Shown piece by piece: positions 1 through 5,150 of a stretch of DNA of 5,814 bases; position 1 is the stretch's first letter; each line of letters opens with the position of its first letter. This DNA is from Lachnospiraceae bacterium. GTDB lineage: Bacteria > Bacillota > Clostridia > Lachnospirales > Lachnospiraceae. The notes under the pieces are model-generated. The model worked only from the letters and a program-made list of their open reading frames with translations. It made no database searches and was not told the origin of the DNA. The position numbers and the translations under genes were made by a program. The stretch lies in NCBI GenBank assembly GCA_017476305.1, contig JAFVAA010000025.1:1-5814 (forward strand), read 5' to 3'.

Positions 1-17
1 AAGAGAGGTATAGAACA

Positions 18-413
18 ATGAGCAACGAATTATCTTTATTTGAACAGATGGGAGGAACCTATCGTGAGGAAAATGGAATGCTTTATCCAAATATCATAAT
101 GGATTCTGATGGAGAGGATAATGTGCGGTCTGTAGTGGATGCAGGTAAGTACGGTCTGATATGGCTGGACTATCTGAGGGACAATAAGCCATCGCTCTAT
201 CGTCATTATATGCGGACAGGTAAATTATTGGAACGTGCGGCTTCGGTAAATGAGGAGGCACATGCCATGTTAAATCGGATCATGAATGAATATCTGGAAA
301 AGCATAAGCCGGCTGATCCGGGTGCGACAATGGAGATGTGGAGAATCCGGGAACAGGCAAAAATGCAGGCAGAGGAAGTGGTGCTTCACGATATTGTGTA
401 TTGTGATGATTAG
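18..413 (+). CDS. TnpV-family mobile-element protein
   Basis: The product is 131 aa. Its N-terminus (residues 5-20, LSLFEQMGGTYREENG) matches what I recall of the TnpV family, first named in the clostridial Tn4451/Tn4453 mobilisable transposons and common in Firmicute integrative elements. A central segment (about residues 44-72, GLIWLDYLRDNKPSLYRHYMRTGKL) and a C-terminal helix with many Glu and Met residues complete the usual short family layout. The function of the family is not established; an Xis-like accessory role has been suggested but cannot be shown here. The start is supported by GAGAGG at 3-8, 9 nt upstream of the ATG. The gene ends at TAG 411-413, immediately before the ribosome binding site region of the parM-like gene, so the two are probably co-transcribed. 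There are no membrane segments or signal peptide. It marks the region as mobile-element DNA. Confidence 0.8.
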   Translation: MSNELSLFEQMGGTYREENGMLYPNIIMDSDGEDNVRSVVDAGKYGLIWLDYLRDNKPSLYRHYMRTGKLLERAASVNEEAHAMLNRIMNEYLEKHKPADPGATMEMWRIREQAKMQAEEVVLHDIVYCDD

Positions 414-415
414 AC

Positions 416-517
416 AGGAGGTTATGAGTATGGAGAATAACAGACAAAATGAGCATGAAAATTCTTATGTGGCAATGGCAGAGAAACAAATCGGTAAAGG
501 ACAGAAAGGACAGGAGG
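416..517 (+). promoter_or_regulatory. Two strong in-frame ribosome binding sites for parM
   Basis: AGGAGG occurs at 416-421 and again at 512-517. Each is 8 nt from an in-frame ATG (430 and 526 respectively). ATG 424 is also in frame but only 2 nt from the first site, so it is less likely. The residues between the two starts are rich in Glu, Asn, Gln, Lys and Gly and have no actin-fold character. The sequence therefore allows two N-terminal forms of the ParM-like protein. Which is used cannot be decided from sequence alone. Confidence 0.6.
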
Positions 518-525
518 GAGAACCA

Positions 526-1470
526 ATGAAGGAATACAATATAAATGGGACTTTGATCATAGGTGTGGATAACGGATACGGCAACACAAAATCAGCACAT
601 ACGGTGATGCGGACTTCTGTGGAGGCAGGCGGAAGTGCACCGACGTTCAGCAAAGATTATCTTGAGTACGAGGGCAGATATTATATCCTGTCAGAAGGGC
701 ATAAGAGCTTCGTGGCAGACAAGGTATTGGATGATGATACCTACATACTGACACTGGCATCCATTGCCAAGGAGCTTAAACTGCGGGGGCGGAATGAGGC
801 AAGGATTCATCTGTCTGTGGGGCTTCCCTTGAAATGGGTCAAGGCACAGAGGGAATCGTTCAGACAGTATATGCTTCGTAACCGGTATGTTGATTTCAGA
901 TACAGGGATGAAAGGTTTTGTGTGGAGATAGCAGACTGTACCGTGATGCCTCAATGCTATGCGGCGGTTGCAGAAAACCTGAAGGATTTCAAGGGAATCA
1001 ATCTGCTGGCGGATATAGGAAATGGAACAATGAACCTTATGTATCTCAATAATGGCAGGGCAGCGGAAAATAAATCATGGACAGAGAAAATGGGTGTAAA
1101 TCAGTGTGCAATCCGTATTAAAAATGCTGTCCGTGATGAAACGGGAACAGAGATGCCGGATGATGTGGTGGAAGATTATCTGCGGACAGGAATCACAGAT
1201 GCAGGAGAACCGTATGCATCCATTATGGAAAGAACTGCAAAAGAATATGTCCGTGAGATTTTTAACAAGCTGAAAGATTATGAATACAATGACAGGCTGA
1301 TGCAGCTTCATTTTATGGGCGGAGGGGCAAAGATTGTTGAGAAGGCTGGCACATATGATCCTGAACGTACACATTTTATCCATGATATATGTGCAACGGC
1401 AAAGGGCTATGAGTATTACTGCTATATGGCACTCCGGAATAAATTGAAGCAGGGCAGAAACGGGAGATAA
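526..1470 (+). CDS. parM: ParM/StbA-like actin-family plasmid segregation ATPase
   Basis: This is an actin-fold ATPase of about 314 aa, expected to polymerise into cytoplasmic filaments that push replicated DNA copies apart when capped by a ParR-centromere complex. The nucleotide-binding signatures are in order: phosphate-1 loop IIGVDNGYGNTK at residues 11-22 with D15, phosphate-2 loop LLADIGNGTMNLMYL around D163, and the adenosine motif HFMGGGAKIVEKAG at residues 262-275. Length fits the ParM/StbA/Alp group of Firmicute mobile elements. I chose ATG 526 because AGGAGG (512-517) stands 8 nt upstream and the actin core begins a few residues in. The same frame is open further upstream: ATG 430 has its own AGGAGG (416-421) 8 nt away and would add 32 polar residues (346 aa). 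The stop at 1468-1470 directly abuts the next gene, implying one operon with the ParR-like gene. Confidence 0.87.
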   Translation: MKEYNINGTLIIGVDNGYGNTKSAHTVMRTSVEAGGSAPTFSKDYLEYEGRYYILSEGHKSFVADKVLDDDTYILTLASIAKELKLRGRNEARIHLSVGLPLKWVKAQRESFRQYMLRNRYVDFRYRDERFCVEIADCTVMPQCYAAVAENLKDFKGINLLADIGNGTMNLMYLNNGRAAENKSWTEKMGVNQCAIRIKNAVRDETGTEMPDDVVEDYLRTGITDAGEPYASIMERTAKEYVREIFNKLKDYEYNDRLMQLHFMGGGAKIVEKAGTYDPERTHFIHDICATAKGYEYYCYMALRNKLKQGRNGR

Positions 1471-1506
1471 ATGGAACGAGGTATGGCAGAAAGGTGGTGG
1501 TCAGGC

Positions 1507-1956
1507 ATGAAGAATACCAATATCCGTTTCTATGAAAAGAACCCGGAGGATATGAGAGCATGGGATATTCTGCATAAGACAGACATTCTGGGCTGCAAGT
1601 CGCAAAGCAGGCTGGTGGTAGAAGCTCTGAATGCATATTATGATAAAAGAGTCCAGGAAGCAAACGATCCGTATCTTGAAACAAGGGAGAAAGAGGATCT
1701 GTTTGTTGACAGGATTGTAAATGCCGTAGAACAGAAGGTGTTTGAGACACTGCCTGCAATGGTGGGTATGGCATTTATGCAGCAGATTGCAGGAATCAAG
1801 GAGACGCAGAAAGATCCGTTTGGAGGAAGCAGTCCGTCGTGTGCAGGAGCAGACGGTAATACAGGAACAGGGCAGCAGGGGCATGCAGGAGATGTGTTAT
1901 CTGAGGTTATTCAGGAAGAAGAAAATGAGCTTTTGGATTTTGATTTTTGCGGGTGA
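1507..1956 (+). CDS. parR: ParR-like centromere-binding adaptor, RHH-type
   Basis: The product is about 149 aa. The N-terminus has the plan of a ribbon-helix-helix DNA-binding protein: a short strand (NIRFY, residues 5-9), a helix (PEDMRAWDILHKT, 13-25) and a second helix (SQSRLVVEALNAYYDKR, 32-48). A DPYLETREKED segment follows at 54-64, which I associate with small proteins encoded beside parM in Firmicute elements. After a Gly/Ser/Gln-rich linker the chain ends in an acidic-hydrophobic tail (SEVIQEEENELLDFDF). In ParR proteins the C-terminal tail is the part that contacts ParM, so the layout fits. Several starts are in frame: 1471, directly after the parM stop with GGAG 4 nt upstream; 1483; and 1507, where GGTGG lies about 9 nt upstream. 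I prefer 1507 because the RHH strand normally starts the protein. The ParR role is inferred from position and architecture. Confidence 0.68.
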   Translation: MKNTNIRFYEKNPEDMRAWDILHKTDILGCKSQSRLVVEALNAYYDKRVQEANDPYLETREKEDLFVDRIVNAVEQKVFETLPAMVGMAFMQQIAGIKETQKDPFGGSSPSCAGADGNTGTGQQGHAGDVLSEVIQEEENELLDFDFCG

Positions 1957-2009
1957 TACCATTTATTTTGAAGAATGCAATCGCAAATACCGAAATGGTA
2001 TCATTTTTT
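1954..2009 (+). terminator. 11-bp inverted repeat followed by T6, after parR
   Basis: Arms 1954-1964 and 1993-2003 are perfect 11-bp complements separated by 28 nt, and 2004-2009 is a run of six T. It could act as a weak terminator after parR. However, the stem is AT-rich and the loop long, and the arms belong to the TGATACCA repeat family, so protein binding is at least as likely. Confidence 0.3.
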
Positions 2010-2089
2010 CAATGAACTGGTTACAATTACGATCAGAGGAGAATGTTGGTATCAGAATGGGTGAATACTGATACCAAAATAGAATATCT

Positions 2090-2139
2090 GAAACCAAAAA
2101 GGAACAGGCTGAAATAATATGCCTGTTCTTTTTGGTTTC
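2090..2139 (+). terminator. Long-stem intrinsic terminator of the parMR unit
   Basis: The left arm 2090-2109 and right arm 2121-2139 pair over 19 bp with one bulged G, around an 11-nt loop (2110-2120). The GC-richer top (GAACAGGC 2102-2109 with GCCTGTTC 2121-2128) is followed by T5 at 2129-2133 and preceded by A5 at 2096-2100, the layout of a bidirectional rho-independent terminator. It is the strongest terminator downstream of parR and probably ends the partition transcript. Confidence 0.75.
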
Positions 2140-2224
2140 TTATCTGTACGGGGTTTTAGGGGTGTCCCCTAACCAGTGTAAAACGCATGGCGTTTTACGT
2201 ATCTGGCAAAAACCGTACAGATAA
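2140..2224. repeat. Nested palindrome, three-way-junction-like element
   Basis: An outer perfect 12-bp inverted repeat (TTATCTGTACGG at 2140-2151, CCGTACAGATAA at 2213-2224) encloses two separate perfect hairpins. One is TTAGGGG/CCCCTAA (2156-2162 with 2166-2172, loop TGT). The other is GTAAAACGC/GCGTTTTAC (2178-2186 with 2190-2198, loop ATG). All three stems can form at once, giving a three-way junction in single-stranded DNA or RNA. There is no T-tract, so a plain terminator is unlikely. Such compact folding is typical of sites recognised as single strands: a conjugative oriT, a single-strand replication origin, some recombinase sites, or a short palindromic repeat. No relaxase gene is in view to decide between these. 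Confidence 0.6.
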
Positions 2225-2349
2225 AAAGAGAGGGTGACAGCAGTGTGAGGTGTGATGCATACAGTCGGTGATGCATCGGTTACAGGGAACAGGTTAAGCG
2301 TGATACCAAAAATTGAAAGGATGTGTTTATATAATTGATAAAAAGAGAG
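2220..2349 (+). repeat. Direct repeats in the non-coding region
   Basis: GATAAAAAGAGAG occurs identically at 2220-2232 and 2337-2349, 117 bp apart. The first copy overlaps the right arm of the nested palindrome and the second overlaps the proposed promoter at 2335-2363. Between them GTGATGCAT occurs at 2252-2260 and 2268-2276 (period 16). The 13-mer is A/G-rich and could be chance or a footprint of insertion or deletion. No function is assigned. Confidence 0.35.
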
Positions 2350-2363
2350 AATCAAGATAATAA
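2335..2363 (+). promoter_or_regulatory. Putative sigma-A promoter of a small RNA unit
   Basis: TTGATA (2335-2340) and TAATAA (2358-2363) are separated by exactly 17 nt, placing a start site near 2370. No open frame with a ribosome binding site follows before the terminator at 2500-2543. If active, the promoter would give a non-coding transcript of about 170 nt. Confidence 0.45.
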
Positions 2364-2369
2364 ATAGTT

Positions 2370-2543
2370 GAATTTATTTGCAAAAACTTCTGTTATTACT
2401 GCTCGAAATAGCTCGGTGTTAACAGAAACTACTCTGTGCGGTCAGAGTTTATACGATCATGGTAGTAAAAGCTGGTCATGCCTTTAATAATATATATTGC
2501 TCTGAGGGTTTCTCTGATGAAGAGATTCCTTCAGGGATTTTTT
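2370..2543 (+). ncRNA. Candidate structured small RNA, about 170 nt
   Basis: This stretch lies between a 17-nt-spaced promoter and a well-formed T6 terminator and has no supported protein gene. It contains an 8-bp stem (TTCTGTTA 2388-2395 with TAACAGAA 2420-2427, 24-nt loop), a 6-bp hairpin (ACTCTG 2431-2436 with CAGAGT 2443-2448), and the terminator hairpin at 2500-2536. I do not recognise a known family: it lacks the T-box consensus, the SRP RNA core and the riboswitch cores I know. The 3' end meets the stop codon of the opposing Crp/Fnr gene. It could instead be an untranslated stretch read through from upstream. Start and end are approximate. Confidence 0.35.
2500..2543 (+). terminator. 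Plus-strand intrinsic terminator overlapping crp/fnr 3' end
   Basis: CTCTGAGGG (2500-2508) pairs with CCTTCAGGG (2528-2536), nine pairs with two G-U. After a TT/TT internal loop comes TCTCT (2511-2515) paired with AGAGA (2521-2525) around loop GATGA. Six T follow at 2538-2543. The T-run overlaps the complement of the TAA stop (2542-2544) of the minus-strand gene, so it terminates plus-strand transcription at the convergent boundary. In the minus direction only an AT-rich stretch follows. Confidence 0.7.
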
Positions 2544-3216
2544 ATTTTGTAAGGACATCCTGTAAGGCTCCCGGATTAACGATTTCTATATGGTGTGATC
2601 CTAAACGGATCGTGTTTTGAGATTCCAGCCACTTCAGTTCTCTGTGAAGTGATGGTCTTGAAACATTCATAAGCAATGCCCATTTTGTCATTGAATCCGG
2701 AATCGGTATTCTGTCGTGCCCGGTAGTTCTCCTTTGCATGAGAAGATAATAAGCTGCTTTCTGAGCGATCCCGCTATAAGAGAGTAGTTCAAGGCGCTGC
2801 TGGAGCATATATGTGGCTGACGCTATTTCTGTAGTGAAGTTTTCAAGAATGCGTACATCTTTCTGCATAAGCTGCATCAGATCTTCTTTCCTGAACATCA
2901 TAAGAGTGACAGGTTCAATGGCTACCACATCACAGGGATATTTGTGACTGGCAGAGAATACTGCAGCAGGACCGATCATTTCACCGGGCGTTCGTATGGA
3001 AACATTGACCTGGCTTCCATTGGGAAAAGGCCTTTGTGCTTCTGCACGTCCTTCAAGGATGATTCCGACCCGTGAAGCTTCATCCATAAGACGAAGTATC
3101 ACTTCTCCTTTAGCGTAGCATTGGATATGATGTGGTACTGTTTCAAGCATATCTTTCAATTCATTTACCGGTATTCCCTTAAATAATACGCTCTTTTTAA
3201 GAACTGAATAATCCAT
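2542..3216 (-). CDS. Crp/Fnr-family transcriptional regulator
   Basis: The product is 224 aa, normal length for the family. Residues about 10-120 form the cyclic-nucleotide-binding-type beta barrel (KGEVILRLMDEASRVGIILEGRAEAQ, then PGEMIGPAAVFS at 77-88). A long dimerisation helix follows at about 121-145, then a winged helix-turn-helix at 150-215 with recognition helix VSRPSLHRELKWL (185-197), whose Ser-Arg pair is the usual base-contacting position. Only two cysteines are present (C33, C95), so the four-Cys [4Fe-4S] sensor of classical FNR is absent and the signal is unknown. The PGEMIG segment lacks the full cAMP-binding RxS set, so cAMP is doubtful. The start is supported by AGGAG 9-10 nt upstream on the minus strand. 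It is divergent from the hemerythrin/PAS gene across a palindromic operator, suggesting local control of that gene and possibly itself. A nitrosative/redox HcpR-like role is possible but not shown. Confidence 0.88.
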   Translation of the reverse strand: MDYSVLKKSVLFKGIPVNELKDMLETVPHHIQCYAKGEVILRLMDEASRVGIILEGRAEAQRPFPNGSQVNVSIRTPGEMIGPAAVFSASHKYPCDVVAIEPVTLMMFRKEDLMQLMQKDVRILENFTTEIASATYMLQQRLELLSYSGIAQKAAYYLLMQRRTTGHDRIPIPDSMTKWALLMNVSRPSLHRELKWLESQNTIRLGSHHIEIVNPGALQDVLTK

Positions 3217-3245
3217 GTGGTATTGCTCCTTTCATAGTTAAGTAT

Positions 3246-3251
3246 ATTATA
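3246..3251 (-). promoter_or_regulatory. -10 element of the crp/fnr gene
   Basis: Read on the minus strand, 3251 to 3246 is a perfect TATAAT, about 30 nt upstream of the regulator's ATG. The -35 position at 17-nt spacing (3269-3274) is poor (ATACAG) and lies inside the palindrome 3269-3286. Regulator binding there should either block or assist this promoter. The operator centre is 29 bp from the -10 centre, 3 bp closer than on the other side. Confidence 0.55.
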
Positions 3252-3268
3252 TCACAAAAAATCCAAAA

Positions 3269-3286
3269 CTGTATCCACAGATACAG
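3269..3286. promoter_or_regulatory. Perfect palindromic operator for the Crp/Fnr regulator
   Basis: CTGTATC (3269-3275) and GATACAG (3280-3286) are perfect 7-bp complements with a 4-nt CACA centre. Read as TGTAT-N6-ATACA it has the geometry and outer TGT/ACA of a CRP site (TGTGA-N6-TCACA). Its centre at 3277.5 lies between two divergent TATAAT boxes. Relative to a start predicted at 3319 it sits at -41.5, the class II activation position. That the adjacent regulator binds it is inference from geometry and location. Confidence 0.7.
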
Positions 3287-3306
3287 AAAACGAAAAAAAT
3301 CAAGTA

Positions 3307-3312
3307 TATAAT
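3307..3312 (+). promoter_or_regulatory. -10 element of the DUF438/hemerythrin gene
   Basis: Perfect TATAAT at 3307-3312, with a predicted start near 3319 and a leader of about 28 nt before ATG 3347. The -35 position at 17-nt spacing (3284-3289, CAGAAA) does not resemble TTGACA and overlaps the operator. A good -10 with no -35 and an activator site at -41.5 is the typical layout of an activator-dependent promoter. Confidence 0.6.
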
Positions 3313-3346
3313 ATGCTTGAAGCTTGAAAGAAAGGGAGGCGTCATC

Positions 3347-4792
3347 ATGAAAGTAATAGATATGAACAAGACTGTTGCAGAATTGGTTAAGGAATATCCT
3401 GAGGTTTCTGATATCATGGCTGGTCTTGGATTTAAGGATATCACCAGCCAGGCAGCTTTAAAATTTATGGGAAAGGTAATGACAATCCCGAAAGGTGCTG
3501 CGATCAAGGGGATACCGATGGACAAGATCATTTCCGCATTTGAAGATAACGACTTTTCTGTAACCGGTATTCCCATATTGGATAAGGAAACGGTATTACG
3601 GGAGACCGCAGAAGACAGCAATACAAAACTGAAAAAGATGATCATGAGACTTAATCAGGGTGAAGCCCTTGAAACAGTCCGTGCGGATTTTGTCAGGGAA
3701 TATGATAGCATTTCTGTCCATGATATCGTGAAGGCTGAGCAGGGATTGATTGATGACGGAATCCCAATGCAGGAAGTACAGAAACTGTGTGACCTGCATT
3801 CAGCATTGTTTCACGGTAAGACGGAAGCGGAAATCTGGGAGGAAGAAGAACAAGCTGCGAAAAGCGAAGATGGAAATGTTCCGGAAGGACATCCTGTCGA
3901 TGTACTACATCGCGAAAACATTGCTCTTGAAAAAATCCTTGATCATGCGCTATTTGCACTGGATGCAGAAGAAGCAGCAGTTCTTTTGAATGACCTGAAA
4001 ACACTGCGTAAAATAGGGGTACTATACAGTAAGAAAGAGAGTATCCTGATGCCGATGCTGCTGCATCATGGGATCACAGGACCGAGTGATGTGATGTGGG
4101 GTGTTGACGATGAGATCAAAGCGGAGGTTGCCCGTCTGGCGCAGAAATTGACAACCGAGAGTTTCCCGGATGAAAAAAAGTCTGCAAGGACTGTCCTGAA
4201 CCGGATGAAGGAGATGATTTACAAAGAGGAGAACATTTTCTTTCCGTTATGCTTTGAGCATCTGACGGAGGAGGAATGGCTGGATGCCTACAGGGATCTT
4301 CCTGAGATGGGTTTTGTATTCATAAATGATGCTCCGAAGTGGAAACATGGCGAGGACGCTCTTGCGAAACGGAAGAGTACTGTGCCTGATGCCGTGGAAG
4401 GCGGGATTTTATATTTTCCGGGTGGGAAATTGACTATGCAGCAGTTAAACGGACTCTTTAAGGTACTCCCGATAGACATTACATTCATCGATGAGGAGGA
4501 TATTAACCGGTTCTTTACTAACGAAGGTAAGGTGTTTTCACGCCCACTGTCCGCTCTTGACCGCTCCACATATGAATGCCATCCTGAAAGGGTAAAGCCG
4601 ATGGTTAAAAAGCTTTTGGATGATTTCAAGTCGGGAGCCCGAAACTATATGGAGGTCTGGACACCTAATGAAGATCATCCTGTGCGTGTGATCTATGCAG
4701 CAGTGCGGGATGAAAATGGGAAATATCTTGGTGCAGCTGAGCTGGTAGAAGATTTCACTACTGTTAAAGAACATTTTAGAGCAAGGGAATGA
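3347..4792 (+). CDS. DUF1858-DUF438-hemerythrin-PAS domain protein
   Basis: The product is 481 aa and cytoplasmic, with no signal peptide. Four domains appear in order. DUF1858-like is at 3-75 (NKTVAELVKEYPEVSDIMAGLGFKDI). DUF438 is at about 95-157, ending CDLHSALFHG. A hemerythrin-like four-helix region is at about 180-325 (HPVDVLHREN, KKESILMPML, GPSDVMWGVDDEIK, YKEENIFFPLCFEHL). A PAS_10-type domain is at about 370-475 (LPIDITFIDEEDI, CHPERV with C411-H412-P413). Proteins of this layout occur in anaerobes and are thought to sense or handle NO, O2 or iron, by analogy with hemerythrin/RIC proteins; no activity is proven. Some positions where classical hemerythrins carry iron-ligand His hold other residues. 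The ATG is chosen because GGGAGG (3334-3339) stands 7 nt upstream; a TTG at 3317 is in frame but lies at the predicted transcript start. It is transcribed divergently from the Crp/Fnr gene, from a promoter that appears activator-dependent. Confidence 0.9.
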   Translation: MKVIDMNKTVAELVKEYPEVSDIMAGLGFKDITSQAALKFMGKVMTIPKGAAIKGIPMDKIISAFEDNDFSVTGIPILDKETVLRETAEDSNTKLKKMIMRLNQGEALETVRADFVREYDSISVHDIVKAEQGLIDDGIPMQEVQKLCDLHSALFHGKTEAEIWEEEEQAAKSEDGNVPEGHPVDVLHRENIALEKILDHALFALDAEEAAVLLNDLKTLRKIGVLYSKKESILMPMLLHHGITGPSDVMWGVDDEIKAEVARLAQKLTTESFPDEKKSARTVLNRMKEMIYKEENIFFPLCFEHLTEEEWLDAYRDLPEMGFVFINDAPKWKHGEDALAKRKSTVPDAVEGGILYFPGGKLTMQQLNGLFKVLPIDITFIDEEDINRFFTNEGKVFSRPLSALDRSTYECHPERVKPMVKKLLDDFKSGARNYMEVWTPNEDHPVRVIYAAVRDENGKYLGAAELVEDFTTVKEHFRARE

Positions 4793-4908
4793 AAGAGAAA
4801 ACCGGAAAAGTATTTTCAATTGCAGAAGACAATCATTATTCCTCAAGAGACCAGATTGTGGAGGCAATGTATGATTTCTTGAGAGAGGCATCAAAGCAGA
4901 GAGCCTGA
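4789..4908 (+). CDS. Small unknown protein, 39 aa, stop-start overlap
   Basis: The ATG at 4789 overlaps the TGA of the hemerythrin/PAS gene (ATGA), a layout typical of translational coupling. The frame gives MKEKTGKVFSIAEDNHYSSR..., a soluble, charged peptide with a predicted amphipathic helix (DQIVEAMYDFLREASKQ). No domain is recognised, and there are no membrane segments or cysteine motifs. A purine-rich AAGGGA directly abuts the ATG, too close for an independent ribosome binding site, so coupling would be needed. The next reading frame (from 4918) is in the same frame beyond the TGA at 4906-4908, so this could alternatively be the front of a gene split by a nonsense change. Confidence 0.45.
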   Translation: MKEKTGKVFSIAEDNHYSSRDQIVEAMYDFLREASKQRA

Positions 4909-4917
4909 ATAGGAGAA

Positions 4918-5148
4918 GTGGACTATGATGAGCTTTCTAATGGCAGTACATTTCGAGATATCTTATCCGGAGCGGTAGAGAACTACAGGAGAATAACTAC
5001 TGATTCCGCAGCTGTTTCATTTGCTATGGGAATTCATGCATTGCTGGATTATGAGTGTGATCTGGAGCATGCCGGACTATCCAAAGACGAAAAGATGATG
5101 CAGGATTTGCGGCTATTGGCAGTAATAAGACACAGGATGAAATTATAA
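4918..5148 (+). CDS. Small unknown protein, 76 aa, GTG start uncertain
   Basis: The open frame reads VDYDELSNGSTFRDILSGAVENYRR... and continues with a helical, acidic segment (LLDYECDLEHAGLSKDEKMMQDLRLLAVIRHRMKL). It looks like a compact cytoplasmic helical protein; I do not recognise a family. The GTG start is doubtful: AGGAG (4911-4915) is only 2 nt away, whereas it is 9 nt from ATG 4925 in another frame, which encodes just 17 codons. The frame also connects in phase, across one TGA and three codons, with the 39-aa frame upstream. Either this is a separate gene in an operon with the hemerythrin/PAS gene, or the two pieces are remnants of one protein of about 119 aa. A first in-frame ATG occurs only later, near MGIHALLDYE. 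Confidence 0.5.
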   Translation: MDYDELSNGSTFRDILSGAVENYRRITTDSAAVSFAMGIHALLDYECDLEHAGLSKDEKMMQDLRLLAVIRHRMKL

Positions 5149-5150
5149 AA

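Larger units (their letters stand above)
1954..2311. repeat. Cluster of TGATACCA repeats, candidate parC centromere
   Basis: The octamer TGATACCA appears five times: direct at 1954-1961, 2069-2076 and 2301-2308, and inverted (TGGTATCA) at 1996-2003 and 2047-2054. The first copy overlaps the parR stop codon. Four copies form two inverted pairs: TGATACCATTT (1954-1964) with AAATGGTATCA (1993-2003), and TTGGTATCAG (2046-2055) with CTGATACCAA (2068-2077). A degenerate copy, TGAAACCA, is at 2089-2096. About 0.01 copies of a given 8-mer are expected by chance in 360 bp, counting both strands. Clustered repeats next to parMR are what a ParR-bound centromere or a partition operator would look like. 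The inverted arrangement differs from the direct iterons of plasmid R1. Confidence 0.55.

Noticed and set aside
1375..1774. Minus-strand frames opposite parM and parR
   Set aside because: They are antisense shadows of well-supported genes, rich in Cys, His, Pro and Ser, with no domain signal.
1742..2071. 109-codon plus-strand frame overlapping the parR-like gene end
   Set aside because: It is a frame-shifted shadow of parR with Arg/Gln-rich composition, no ribosome binding site, and it runs through the TGATACCA inverted repeats.
2140..2355. 71-codon minus-strand frame across the nested palindrome
   Set aside because: Its composition looks non-coding, and it spans hairpins and the direct repeats with no recognisable domain.
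2511..2530. CTGATGA motif resembling a hammerhead ribozyme core
   Set aside because: The GAAA segment and the third stem required by a hammerhead are missing, and the motif is fully explained as the loop and inner stem of the terminator.
3317..3346. TTG start extending the hemerythrin/PAS protein by 10 residues
   Set aside because: It lies at the predicted transcription start and lacks a ribosome binding site, while ATG 3347 has GGGAGG at 7 nt and begins the DUF1858 domain directly.
4906..4908. In-frame TGA as selenocysteine or reassigned codon
   Set aside because: TGA is used as the normal stop of parR and the hemerythrin/PAS gene, and no SECIS-like hairpin is evident immediately downstream.
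4925..4978. ATG 4925 frame with well-spaced AGGAG
   Set aside because: It encodes only 17 codons before TAG; it is mentioned as an oddity of the neighbouring GTG-start gene rather than called as a gene.
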